DNA from: Natronococcus pandeyae
GTDB lineage: Archaea > Halobacteriota > Halobacteria > Halobacteriales > Natrialbaceae
Assembly: GCF_008122205.1 (NCBI RefSeq)
Contig: NZ_PHNJ01000021.1
Coordinates: 1-63,870, forward strand
Direction of reading: 5' to 3'
Length of the DNA: 63,870 nucleotides
Numbering within the stretch: the first letter of the stretch is position 1; each line of letters opens with the position of its first letter. The notes beneath the pieces were generated by a model. It was not told the origin of the DNA. It was given only the letters and a program-made list of their open reading frames with translations, and ran no database searches. Positions 33,569 to 41,999 of this stretch are shown here, piece after piece. The position numbers and the translations under genes are program-made.

Positions 33569-34765
33569 ATGGCACACTCGCCCCCCTTCGGAAGAGAGAC
33601 ATTTGCAGAGCGGGCAATCGCCGTGGAACAGTCGAAGATACGCTACATGTTCGATCTGGCTCAGGAACGGTCCGACGAGGATCTCGTTCACCTCGAGATC
33701 GGCGAGCCCGACTTTGATACGCCCCAGCATATCGTAGCGGCCGCACACGAAGCGACGAGCGGCGGTGCGACACACTACACATCGAACGCCGGCCTCCACG
33801 AACTCCGGGACACGATCGCGGCTTGGGCGTCAGAAAAGCGGGACCTTTCCCTGGATCCTGCCAACGAGATCACCGTGACGACCGGCGCGATGGAGGCGCT
33901 CCACCTCGCGGCGATCGTGTTAGCTGACGCTGGCGAAGAGGTCGTCATCCCGACGCCCGCGTGGCCGAACTACGTCGCGCAGGCGTCTCTCGCCGACGCG
34001 ACGCCTGTCACCGTCCCGCTGTCGGCGGACGATGGGTTTCGACTGGACGCCGATCGCGTCGTCAAGGCAATCGGCGACGAGACGGCGTTCGTGGTGCTGA
34101 CCTCCCCGTCGAATCCTACCGGCCAGGTACACGAACCGCGCGAAATCCGCGTGATAATCGAGGCGGCGGCCGACCACGACGCGTTCGTCGTCGCCGACGA
34201 GGTGTACAGCGGTCTGGAGTACGACGGCGAATCGACAAGTATGGCCGCGATCTCCGACCATCCCGAGAGGGTGTTGACCGTCGATTCCGTCTCGAAAAAG
34301 TACGCGATGACCGGGTGGCGGGTGGGGTGGCTCGCCGGAGCGGAGTCGATCATCGACCAAGTGACGAAACTCCACGAGAGCACGACGGCGTGCGCGCCGA
34401 CTCCATGCCAACACGCCGCAGTCGCGGCTCTCTCCGGGCCACAGGATCCCGCCGCCGAGATGCTATCGGCGTTCGCGGAGCGACGCGACTATCTTTTAGG
34501 CCGCATCGATGAGATACCAAACCTCGCCTGTCCGGAGCCGAACGGCGCCTTCTACGCGTTTCTCGACGTTCGAGAGATCGACGAACCGAGCATGACGATC
34601 GCGGAACGACTCTTGGAGGAATACGGCGTCGTCACCGCACCGGGTAGCGGGTTCGGTAGTGCGGGTGAGGGACACCTTCGGGTGAGCTTCGCAAATAGCC
34701 TCGATCAGCTCGAAGCCGGATTCGACGCCATCGAGCGGTTCGTCCAGTCGGAGGTGGGTCGATGA
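33569..34765 (+). CDS. Class I/II PLP aminotransferase
   Basis: 398 aa. Fold-type I landmarks are LEIGEPDFDTP, TTGAMEALHL, SPSNPTGQV (Asn182), VVADEVYSGLEY (Asp210, Tyr213) and SVSKKYAMTGWRVGW with the PLP Lys243. The final Arg of the alpha-carboxylate site lies in LRVSFANS. It transfers the amino group of an amino acid to 2-oxoglutarate or pyruvate; the exact pair is not readable. The next gene starts within its stop codon. Confidence 0.9.
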   Translation: MAHSPPFGRETFAERAIAVEQSKIRYMFDLAQERSDEDLVHLEIGEPDFDTPQHIVAAAHEATSGGATHYTSNAGLHELRDTIAAWASEKRDLSLDPANEITVTTGAMEALHLAAIVLADAGEEVVIPTPAWPNYVAQASLADATPVTVPLSADDGFRLDADRVVKAIGDETAFVVLTSPSNPTGQVHEPREIRVIIEAAADHDAFVVADEVYSGLEYDGESTSMAAISDHPERVLTVDSVSKKYAMTGWRVGWLAGAESIIDQVTKLHESTTACAPTPCQHAAVAALSGPQDPAAEMLSAFAERRDYLLGRIDEIPNLACPEPNGAFYAFLDVREIDEPSMTIAERLLEEYGVVTAPGSGFGSAGEGHLRVSFANSLDQLEAGFDAIERFVQSEVGR

Positions 34766-35766
34766 TCGACGTCACCGTAATCGGTTGTGGATTCATGGGC
34801 GAGTTCCACGCCCGAGCCGTCCACGAACACCCGCTGTTGAGGCTCGCGAGCGCCGTCGACGTCGACGAGGAGCGAGCCGACGCGGTGGCGACCAAGTACG
34901 GCGCCGACGAGGCGTTGACGGAGCACGGAGACGCGTTCGCGGATGCTGACGCTGCAATTGTTGCGACGCCGGAACCGTATCACGCCGAACAGGCGCACGC
35001 GGCGTTAGACCGAGACGTCGATCTCCTGCTCGAAAAGCCACCGACCGACGACCTTGATACCGCTCGAGCCCTCGCGGAGCGCGCTCTCGAAACGGACCTC
35101 GTCACCGGCGTCAGTTTCGTCCTCCGATACGATCCTGCGTACGCGACTGCCCGCGAGCGTGCTCAGAACGGCGACCTCGGCGAAATCGTCTCGGGACGAG
35201 CCAAGCGAGCGATTACAGCCGACGAGTCTCGGCGGATCGGAGCCCGCGGCCATCCTAACTTCTATATGAGTATCCACGACATCGACGCGCTGCTCGCGTG
35301 TATCGATTCGCGTGTCCGTTCGGTGTCAGCCGTCGAACGGAAAGGGGAACTGGCCGATATCGACGTTCCGGACTCGGTACAGGCGCTCCTCGAGTTCGAG
35401 AACGGCACCACCGCAGTCGTAGAGGGATACGGCGTTCTCCCGGCTAACACGCCTGGCGGTATTCAGGCGGCCTTCGAGCTCGTCGGGACCAACGGTTCCG
35501 TCTCCGTCGATACGCCCGGGACAACTATCGAGGTACTCAATGGCAGCTTCGATCGCCCCGATACGCGACACTGGCCCGTCATAAACGGCGAAATGGACGG
35601 CGCCGTTGCCCGACAGATCGACCGCTTCGCGAAGGCAGTAGCGGGCGACGCGACGATGGTCGCGACGGTCGAGGACGGCTACCGCGCCCAGCGCGTCGCC
35701 GATGCAATCCGTCGGGCTGCTGAGACCGACTCGATCGTCGATCTGGATCCGCGTGAAGACGTGTGA
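34762..35766 (+). CDS. Gfo/Idh/MocA-family dehydrogenase 2
   Basis: 334 aa overlapping the aminotransferase by 4 bp. The Rossmann fold begins VTVIGCGFMGEFHARAV (canonical GxGxxG) and is followed by EKPPTDDL, which holds the conserved Glu-Lys-Pro. SFVLRYDPAYATARE and FYMSIHDIDAL with the catalytic Asp/His region complete a standard member. Contrast the altered motifs of the copy at 21845. It probably oxidises a sugar, inositol or amino-sugar hydroxyl. It is the last gene of the island. Confidence 0.88.
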   Translation: MIDVTVIGCGFMGEFHARAVHEHPLLRLASAVDVDEERADAVATKYGADEALTEHGDAFADADAAIVATPEPYHAEQAHAALDRDVDLLLEKPPTDDLDTARALAERALETDLVTGVSFVLRYDPAYATARERAQNGDLGEIVSGRAKRAITADESRRIGARGHPNFYMSIHDIDALLACIDSRVRSVSAVERKGELADIDVPDSVQALLEFENGTTAVVEGYGVLPANTPGGIQAAFELVGTNGSVSVDTPGTTIEVLNGSFDRPDTRHWPVINGEMDGAVARQIDRFAKAVAGDATMVATVEDGYRAQRVADAIRRAAETDSIVDLDPREDV

Positions 35767-35978
35767 CCGGCTCACAAGATCTCCTCGTTCGGTCAGGTTG
35801 GACGGCAAACGAAATTGACCCGTCGAACGACGTGAATCGAGAATTTTCGTTCTGAAGTGCGCCGATGCACCCGTCCTAAGGGGCGAAACTATAGTACACA
35901 AATAGACCAGTATCGTATGATGGCACCGACTAGTTAGCGCAGTTTGAGAAGCGAGCAGGTCGTCGAGTTAGTTTGGCT

Positions 35979-36656
35979 ATGACGCTCGTAGACCTGCTCA
36001 GCGAGTGCTACGCGGCGGAATTTGATGAAGCTTGGGAGCGTGAGCGGACGGCGACGCCTGTCAGGGTGTTCGCCGTCCGCCTCTACGCGACCGGTTGTTC
36101 ACTTCGAGAGACACAAGCAATTTTTCGCTTGATCGGCGTAGAACGTACTCATCAAGCAATCTGGCACTGGGTACATCGGCTGGCTGATGGCATGCCAGAC
36201 CCGCCAACGGTGCAGCCGTCGCGGGTCGCCATTGATGAGACTGCTGTCAAAATTAATGGCAACTGGTCTTGGGTGTATAATGCAATAGGTCTTGACTCGC
36301 GGTTGGTTCTTGATGTTGCAGTCTTCGGACGGAGGGAAACTGATCCAGCCGCTGCATTTGTTCACAGGCTGACCGAGAAACACGATCTCTCCGAGGCTGT
36401 GTTTCTCGTCGATGGCTATGACTATTTGACTGCCTTCTCTCGATTCGGATTGAGCGGTCAGCTCGACTATGTTGAGCGAAACCTGATTGCAAAGTGGTTT
36501 CACACCCTCAAAATGCGTGTAGACCGCTTCCATAACTCATGGGTGGGCAGTCGGGCCAGCGTCAGAGAATGACTTGAACAGTTCGTACACTACTATAACG
36601 CGCAGCGACCGCACCAATCACTCAACGGACAGACACCAGCGGAGGTGCTAAACTAG
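35979..36656 (+). pseudogene. IS6-like transposase with premature stop
   Basis: From ATG 35979 the frame codes an N-terminal HTH (CSLRETQAIFRLIGVERTHQ) and a DDE core: first Asp in VAIDETAVKINGNW, second in VFLVDGYDYL. It hits TGA after WVGSRASVRE (stop at 36570-36572). The same frame then continues LEQFVHYYNAQRPHQSLNGQ to TAG 36654-36656, including the expected C-terminus. A Trp codon (TGG) changed to TGA explains this, so it is a recent single-mutation pseudogene. It sits at the right edge of the catabolic island, with a shorter IS6-type remnant at the left edge (19228). Confidence 0.75.
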
Positions 36657-36859
36657 ACAGTTTCGAGACCGAATTCTCATAGTGAACGCTCCTTGAGCCG
36701 ATGCTTCCGGCAGTGGTAGAGGAAACCAATCTGCTGAAGATAGCCGAATTGCCACATAAAGACAAAAAGAATTCTGTCACGAGTATGACTTCGCAACTAA
36801 TTGTCTCCTCACGAGCTTATATTTGGTACTGTTATTTGGACGTTGAATAACACACGTCT

Positions 36860-37107
36860 ATGCGACGACGCCGATACTTGGGGGCGCTGGATCAACGCTC
36901 TCAATTACACCGGCCGGATGCGGAGACCTCATCGATTCGATCGACGACGAAAGCGAGGAGAGCTCCGATCAGGGCAATGAGTCTGACGAGAGCGACGGGG
37001 ACGACACCGGAGACGACAATGAGCTGGACAGCGAACCGAGTGATTCAGACAACGATGATTGGAGGAGAACATCTCAACCCGCTGCTCGAGAGAGGTCTCT
37101 GACGTAA
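36860..37107 (+). pseudogene. Frameshifted acidic lipoprotein
   Basis: MRRRRYLGAL begins a Tat-like leader. One base is then missing near 36892. The next frame continues GSTLSITPAGCGDLIDSIDD, a lipobox plus acidic Ser/Asp/Glu linker, to TAA 37105-37107. The mature domain that usually follows such a linker is absent. The promoter-like TTATATTTGG lies about 40 bp upstream. It is dead or a truncated leftover. Confidence 0.55.
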
Positions 37108-37194
37108 AATGAACGCACGTCGTATGGTCACCAACCGCAATGACTACATTTCAATCGAAACTGTAAGATGAGAAGCAACAGAGACGTCTGGGGG

Positions 37195-37214
37195 ACCCCT
37201 GATACCGAGTGAAA
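37195..37214 (+). repeat. Origin B iteron 1
   Basis: ACCCCTGATACCGAGTGAAA. Related boxes are at 37228 and 37326 (same direction) and 37588 and 37673 (inverted). The core is CACCGAGTGAA/ACCGAGTGAA, with a C-run at the 5' end. Confidence 0.75.
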
Positions 37215-37227
37215 TCTACCTCCACAC

Positions 37228-37247
37228 ACCCCAGACACCGAGTGAAG
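37228..37247 (+). repeat. Origin B iteron 2
   Basis: ACCCCAGACACCGAGTGAAG. It matches the inverted box at 37588 almost exactly. Confidence 0.78.
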
Positions 37248-37325
37248 ATTCTCGGTCTGACGAGCGTTAGACGTTAGATTTACCGGGAGGAATTCTGAAG
37301 GTGGAATTCTATCCAGACCACCCAC

Positions 37326-37345
37326 ACCCCTCGCAACGAGTGAAG
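37326..37345 (+). repeat. Origin B iteron 3 (variant)
   Basis: ACCCCTCGCAACGAGTGAAG keeps the C-run and CGAGTGAAG but differs in the middle. Confidence 0.65.
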
Positions 37346-37424
37346 ATGAGAACAGGTATCCCTCCTAATCAGCCAGCGTCGAAGCCAGCGTGAGGGAATC
37401 ATGCCAGTTCGAGACGATTTCAGT

Positions 37425-37560
37425 CTCGAGGGTCCTATCGTATTATTATATAACTAGGTATAGAAGCAATACATACATGCAAAGAATAGATAGACAGCAA
37501 CTGAAAGCTAGGATCCAGAATCTAGCAGCGCTTCTTTATATACTCTTGCAGTTTCATCTC
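37425..37560. other. AT-rich core of origin B (candidate unwinding element)
   Basis: TATTATTATATAACTAGGTA and further A/T-rich sequence lie between the forward boxes (37195-37345) and the inverted boxes (37588-37692). An AT-rich core between inverted G-string boxes beside orc1/cdc6 is the standard haloarchaeal origin layout. No gene is present in 37108-37729. Confidence 0.65.
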
Positions 37561-37587
37561 TCGTAGGGGTATCGGAATCGATCCGGT

Positions 37588-37607
37588 TTTCACTCGGTGT
37601 CTGGGGT
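37588..37607 (-). repeat. Origin B iteron 4 (inverted)
   Basis: TTTCACTCGGTGTCTGGGGT is the reverse complement of iteron 2 apart from the last base. It lies between the AT-rich core and orc1/cdc6 copy 2. Confidence 0.78.
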
Positions 37608-37672
37608 GGGTGTTTGACCAGCATCTCTCGCAATATTCGCGAGATAACCTCCAGGTCGCTCTATTTCACCAC

Positions 37673-37692
37673 TTTCACTCGGTATCAGGTAT
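37673..37692 (-). repeat. Origin B iteron 5 (inverted)
   Basis: TTTCACTCGGTATCAGGTAT is inverted relative to iteron 1, with the G-run shortened. It lies 38 bp before the orc1/cdc6 start, so initiator binding here could also repress its own gene. Confidence 0.68.
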
Positions 37693-37729
37693 CCGTAGTT
37701 TTATGTACATTCATTGAGACACCTCCATT

Positions 37730-38929
37730 ATGACGAACCGTGATCTCAATGACTTCTCTGACGATGATCTCTTTGCAACGGGGGATATCTTTGCTCGACG
37801 TGAGCTCTTACGTGTTGGACACGTTCCAGACCGTGATCGTATTGTCGGACGAGATACCGAGTTGCAAAACGTCGGTCAAGCATTGGGTCCTGCAATTGAT
37901 GGCGGCCCACCGTCAAACATCGTTATTTATGGCAAGACGGGCACTGGAAAATCGCTCGTAGCCCGCCATGTTACACAGCGTGCTCGAGAGCGGGCGATCA
38001 CAAACGATATTGGGTTCAGTCACGTCTATGTCGATTGTTCAGATGCTGATACTGAGACCCGTGTCGCTCGAGAAATAACGACACAGCTTGCCGACGAGAC
38101 ACCGGCAACACCGGACATTCCTGACAAGGGGATTGGTGCGAACGAATACTATCGGTATCTCTGGGATCTCCTCGAATCGCGTGATGTCTGTATCGTTCTG
38201 CTCGACGAGATCGATATCCTTCGAGATGATGATGTACTGATGCAGCTCTCACGAGCAGAGGAAACTGGAAAGACGGATTGCTACCTCGGTGTCATCTCTA
38301 TCAGTAACAAAATCGAATTCCGGGATCGTCTCAGTGAGCGTATCGACTCCAGCCTCCAGGACGAGGACATCATCTTTCAACCATACGATGCTGACCAACT
38401 CCGAACGATACTCGAGAATCGCCGAGACGCGTTCAAACCTGGTGTCCTTCAAGACGGCGTGATTCCGAAGGTTGCTGCACTTGCAGCTCGAGAGCATGGT
38501 GACGCGCGAAAAGCAATCAATATCCTCCAGAAAGCGGGCGAGTTAGCTGAGCGCGAGAACGATGATCACGTGACTGAAGCACACGTCGAGCGCGGTCAAC
38601 GGAAAGCGGAAGTTCAGCGCTTCCAAGAACTCGTTTCGGGCTCGACACCACACGTCAAATACCTCCTTCGTGCATTAGCGAAGCTCACCGAGAATCGCGA
38701 GGGTGACGCCTTCTCAACGCACGAAATCTACCAGGTGTACCAGAGTATTGCAGATGCTGAGGGCAGTGATCCGTTGAGCCAAGACCGAGTCTATCGACTT
38801 CTAAAAGAGCAGTCGTTTCTCGGCGTCACTGAATCACGACACACAGGCGGTGGACACAGCGAAGGGAGTTACCTAGAACACCGACTTATGCGCGGATCTG
38901 ACGTCGTCTTGGCGGCTCTCTCGGATTGA
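37730..38929 (+). CDS. orc1/cdc6: Orc1/Cdc6-type replication initiator (copy 2)
   Basis: 399 aa, normal family length. The AAA+ core has RIVGRDTEL, Walker A GKTGTGKS (68-75), Walker B CIVLLDEIDIL (154-164), the sensor region GVISISN and GDARKAINILQKAGELA (sensor 2). A C-terminal winged helix (about 300-399) includes HEIYQVYQSIA and SQDRVYRLLKEQSFLG. A TATA-like TTTTATG lies about 30 bp upstream of the ATG at 37730. It should recognise the ACCGAGTGAA iterons beside it. Only the AAA+ core resembles copy 1 closely, so the two initiators probably serve separate origins. Confidence 0.92.
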   Translation: MTNRDLNDFSDDDLFATGDIFARRELLRVGHVPDRDRIVGRDTELQNVGQALGPAIDGGPPSNIVIYGKTGTGKSLVARHVTQRARERAITNDIGFSHVYVDCSDADTETRVAREITTQLADETPATPDIPDKGIGANEYYRYLWDLLESRDVCIVLLDEIDILRDDDVLMQLSRAEETGKTDCYLGVISISNKIEFRDRLSERIDSSLQDEDIIFQPYDADQLRTILENRRDAFKPGVLQDGVIPKVAALAAREHGDARKAINILQKAGELAERENDDHVTEAHVERGQRKAEVQRFQELVSGSTPHVKYLLRALAKLTENREGDAFSTHEIYQVYQSIADAEGSDPLSQDRVYRLLKEQSFLGVTESRHTGGGHSEGSYLEHRLMRGSDVVLAALSD

Positions 38930-39344
38930 GAAAACATTTTTTCGGGCAGAGAGTAGTTGTCCTCGGGAAAGACGTTCTTCGGTACCAGAGGATCGGTCTT
39001 AGACTACTATTGGTGTGTCACACAACAGTTCCCGATAGCCATTGTTCACGATCTCAATCCTAAACGAAACACACAACTGGCGAAACTCGAAGCGTTGTAC
39101 GAGGAGTGACCGTGGCTCCAGTCGGCCCTTCCGCTGATCGATGCGGCATGCGAGTCTCCGGAATCCGAGCCGACGTGTGATCTGGTGCTTATAGGCCCGA
39201 CCGTCTCTCAGCAACCGCTTCCACAGTTTGTCGAGGCTTTATCCTGATGCTCTCAACAACCGCTCTGCCTTGTCTGTGCTTGGACAGAGCAACGTATTTC
39301 AGTCGGCCTTTGGGCTCTGAAAATCGTTGGTAGAACTACTGACC
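38930..39344. other. Gene-free interval before tbp
   Basis: No supported gene. A T-run just after the orc1/cdc6 stop (38936-38942) may end its transcript. A minus-strand 71-aa frame at 38999-39214 is Arg-rich and has no recognisable motif. Confidence 0.35.
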
Positions 39345-39352
39345 TTTATAAT
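39345..39352 (+). promoter_or_regulatory. TATA box of the TBP gene
   Basis: TTTATAAT lies 25-32 bp before the ATG at 39377, giving a leaderless transcript. It is one of the clearest promoters in the window. Confidence 0.6.
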
Positions 39353-39376
39353 GCGCAAATCCGACTTTGGTGATAG

Positions 39377-39937
39377 ATGACAGACCCACAGGATTCTATC
39401 GAGATCGAAAACGTCGTCGCATCATCCGGTATTGGACAAGAACTTGAACTCGAGAGTCTCGCAATGGACCTCGAGGGGGCTGACTACGACCCTGAGCAGT
39501 TTCCTGGCCTCGTCTATCGCACCACAGATCCCAAATCTGCTGCCCTGATCTTCCGCTCCGGAAAAATTGTGTGTACTGGGGCAAAAAGCGTCGATAACGT
39601 GCACGAGAGTCTGGAGATCGTTTTCCAGATGCTTCGTGACCTCAATATTGCGGTTGATGAGGATCCAGAAGTTATCGTGCAGAATATCGTCAGTAGTGCC
39701 GACCTGGGTCGCAATCTCAACCTGAACGCGATCGCGATTGGGCTTGGACTCGAGAATATCGAGTATGAACCAGAGCAGTTCCCTGGGCTAGTCTATCGGC
39801 TTGACGAACCCGAGGTTGTCGCCCTCCTTTTCGGCTCCGGGAAACTGGTCGTGACTGGTGGGAAAGAAGTCGACGACGCAAAGGAGGCTGTTGGTGTTAT
39901 CGCTGATCGTCTCGAAGACCTCGGTCTACTCGAGTAA
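39377..39937 (+). CDS. tbp: TATA-box-binding protein (TBP)
   Basis: 186 aa, the full two-repeat saddle. Repeat 1 has IENVVASSGIGQELELE and EQFPGLVYRTTDPKSAALIF, SGKIVCTGAKS. Repeat 2 has VQNIVSSADLGRNLNLNAIA, EQFPGLVYRLDEP and SGKLVVTGGKEVDDAKEA. It is a general archaeal transcription factor that binds promoters with TFB. Haloarchaea often keep extra TBPs on large replicons, where they may direct subsets of promoters. It sits directly after origin B and its initiator. Confidence 0.95.
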   Translation: MTDPQDSIEIENVVASSGIGQELELESLAMDLEGADYDPEQFPGLVYRTTDPKSAALIFRSGKIVCTGAKSVDNVHESLEIVFQMLRDLNIAVDEDPEVIVQNIVSSADLGRNLNLNAIAIGLGLENIEYEPEQFPGLVYRLDEPEVVALLFGSGKLVVTGGKEVDDAKEAVGVIADRLEDLGLLE

Positions 39938-40278
39938 GGTTCAGTCTCTTTCTATAACTGCACTGTTGTTGTCACAGCTAATCTCGGTATAGAGAGTGTT
40001 GCGCACAGGCGATGCAGATACCGCTGGTAGCATCCGTGAGCGAAGCGAGCGGTTCTCCACCGAAGCGAGCGAAGCCCGCAAAGGTGGATTCTTGGAGGGG
40101 CGGTGAGCGAGCAATGCGAACGAACCCGACAAAAAAGGTACGTGTTCAATTATACGTGCCGATTTAACGGATCCGATTCAGGACGAAGATTAAATAAAGA
40201 AAGTGCGCTACTAGGGAGAGACGTACTTACGACATTTGCCGTTAGAACGGCTGTCACTCCTCTATCGGATGTCTCGAC
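39938..40278. other. Gene-free interval with repeat-like fragments
   Basis: No supported gene. A GAGCGAAGCGAGCGG-type low-complexity stretch lies at 40036-40110, a degenerate ~30-bp repeat (TAAATAAAGAAAG) near 40191, and a decayed origin A box (CACTCCTCTATCGGATGTC) at 40254-40273. Confidence 0.35.
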
Positions 40279-40770
40279 TCACTTGATCTCTTGTACTGTC
40301 TCGTACAGATTGGCGTTGAGTTCTCGCATGTTTTCGAATCGTTCTTCAAGTTCAGATACACGCTCTTCGAGTTCTTCGTTCTCTGAGGCGAGGTGCTTTT
40401 TTTCCTGCTCGAGTTTTTCCACACGACCCTCGAGGTCCTCAAACCGCTGACGGACGACGCGCTCTCCGAGGGGGTCCATCCCGTAGCTCTGTTGGGCTTC
40501 CGAGAGCACCTTTTCCCCTCTGTCAGTTATCTGGTAGGTAAACCCCTCACGTGGCATCGGATCGCTACTCTCCCGATCGAGACGCTCGAGGAGTCCTGCG
40601 CTCATGAGCCTCTTGAAGTGGTAGTTGACCAGGCTACTATCGAGGTCGGTATCATCGGTGATCCTGGAAGTCTTCGTTTTGCCGCCACGGGTTCGGATTG
40701 ACTCCATGATGCGGAGTTGTTTTTGTGACAGCTCGCCGGCGACTTCGTAGGGCTCCTGAGTTGTGTCCAT
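40279..40770 (-). CDS. Winged-helix regulator with C-terminal coiled coil
   Basis: 163 aa. The N-terminal winged helix (about 13-85) has TSRITDDTDLDSSLVNYHFKR as the recognition region and YQITDRGEKVLSEA as the wing. Residues 105-160 form a long leucine-heptad coiled coil (LEKLEQEKKHLASENEELEE-like). The coiled coil should dimerise the protein and space its two DNA-binding heads. No partner gene lies next to it, so its target is unknown. Confidence 0.75.
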   Translation of the reverse strand: MDTTQEPYEVAGELSQKQLRIMESIRTRGGKTKTSRITDDTDLDSSLVNYHFKRLMSAGLLERLDRESSDPMPREGFTYQITDRGEKVLSEAQQSYGMDPLGERVVRQRFEDLEGRVEKLEQEKKHLASENEELEERVSELEERFENMRELNANLYETVQEIK

Positions 40771-41381
40771 ACCATTGCATCAATCTCGAGTAGTAAAAAT
40801 CTACTTCAGTTTCCAGTCAGTACTGAACTACCGACTACATATAGTCCGTCTACCCCCTCAACGCTAATCTCGAGCACTCCGCCCTGAGACTCCACGTCTA
40901 TAGCCTCGAGTGAGTATCAACGAAGCGATAGATGCCTGGATGATTAGTGAGCGATAGCAAGTGGAACCACGAACAGTGCGGCGCGGCGCGACCAGCAGAA
41001 GAGGACCTCGAGGAGCGAAGCAAAATGAGACCATCACCAGGCTACAGCAGAGGGGACTCTCACCTCGAGCACAGGATGGACTCTCAGGTTGAGCACCAGC
41101 AGAGATGACTCTCAACAGGCTGGTAGATAGTGGACTATCATCTCGAGTGTAGGCATGCGATCCTGGGCAATCTCGAGGTAGTGTCTGGGGGTCAACGCTG
41201 GCTACAGCATGCGGAGCGAGCACGGAGCGAAGCGGAGTGCGAGCGGCCAGTCGGTAGCCCTGCGGCGAGATGGGGTTAGGCCAGCCGCTGACTCGAGCTG
41301 GGGTCGCTGTCGTGGTCTCCGAGGCCGCAAACTGGTTGGCTCTATGGAAGCAGTATCACTTTGGGATATGACTATACACCT
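40771..41381. other. Gene-free interval with imperfect direct repeats
   Basis: No supported gene. From 41040 to 41150 the sequence repeats GGACTCTCA/GACTCTCA with CTCGAG or GTTGAG and GCACCAG/GCACAGG about every 25-35 bp. The function is unknown, and these may be relics of a decayed tandem array. Confidence 0.35.
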
Positions 41382-41489
41382 GTGAATAACGCCCACTTTC
41401 GCCGTGACCTTCTGCGTGGTGGTGCGACGGCGTTGGTGGTGATGGTAGCGTCTCTGAGGAAGACGAAGTTACGAATTCAACTGGATTGA
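41382..41489 (+). pseudogene. Decayed Tat-signal leader, relic of a lipoprotein gene
   Basis: From GTG 41382 the frame reads AHFRRDLLRGGATALVVMVA and then stops after 35 codons. The nucleotide string CGCCGTGACCTTCTGCGTGG closely matches the leader of the beta-helix-like lipoprotein gene (RRNFLRGGAAASVASIAALA at 49450). It is probably a duplicated, broken 5' end of that gene. Confidence 0.5.
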
Positions 41490-41538
41490 AAGGAGCTTTG
41501 GGTATAATGGTGAGCTGCCATTGAGCCTGTAGACTCTG

Positions 41539-41823
41539 TTATGCCTTCGATGTTACCTTGACTTCACCGCTCCCAGTGGCAACTACATTGTATCCTGCGT
41601 ACTCGAAGGAGACCGACTCGAGACCAGTATGACGGTCCGAGGCGACCAACTCATTCAGCGCGTCAGCGTTGATCACGTTATTGAGTGGTGGCAGTTCGAA
41701 CGGATCTTCTCCAGAAACCCGTGCGACTGCAGAAACAACAGCAACCACGGGCGTCGTTTCACAACCCGAAAATTGCTCTGTTGCTGAAGGGGTGCTCCCA
41801 GTGTGGGTGTCTGGTTCAGTCAT
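41539..41823 (-). CDS. HalOD1-type output-domain protein
   Basis: 94 aa from the ATG at 41823 (MTEPDTHTG). PVVAVVSAVARVSGEDPFEL with PPLNNVINADALNEL and a final VSFEYAGYNVVATGSGEV is the pattern of the small haloarchaeal HalOD1 domain found at the C-terminus of signalling proteins and as free-standing proteins. It is cytoplasmic and its function is undefined. A second copy lies at 51444-51806. It is divergent from the PadR-like gene. Confidence 0.72.
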   Translation of the reverse strand: MTEPDTHTGSTPSATEQFSGCETTPVVAVVSAVARVSGEDPFELPPLNNVINADALNELVASDRHTGLESVSFEYAGYNVVATGSGEVKVTSKA

Positions 41824-41999
41824 GGGGCGAACTGCCACATCATAGTATAAACTGCTTCGCAAATCGTTTGCCAATTCTCGAGGATTGTCTATACAATATT
41901 AGGGGCTCTTCATAGCCTATTGGTCATCAGTTCAGGAATTCTTAATGAACGCCAGCTGATATCAGAGCGATTAAGGTAGGGAGCAAACTGGTATTAGAC

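Noticed and set aside
38999-39214. Minus-strand 71-aa Arg-rich frame
   Set aside because: Could be an old transposase scrap, but no diagnostic residues can be pointed to.
40254-40273. Ninth origin A iteron
   Set aside because: CACTCCTCTATCGGATGTC has an extra base and a lost C-run. It is noted only as a possible decayed copy.
40864-41223. Minus-strand 119-aa frame
   Set aside because: Ser/Arg/Cys-rich composition unlike haloarchaeal proteins, over an irregular repeat region.
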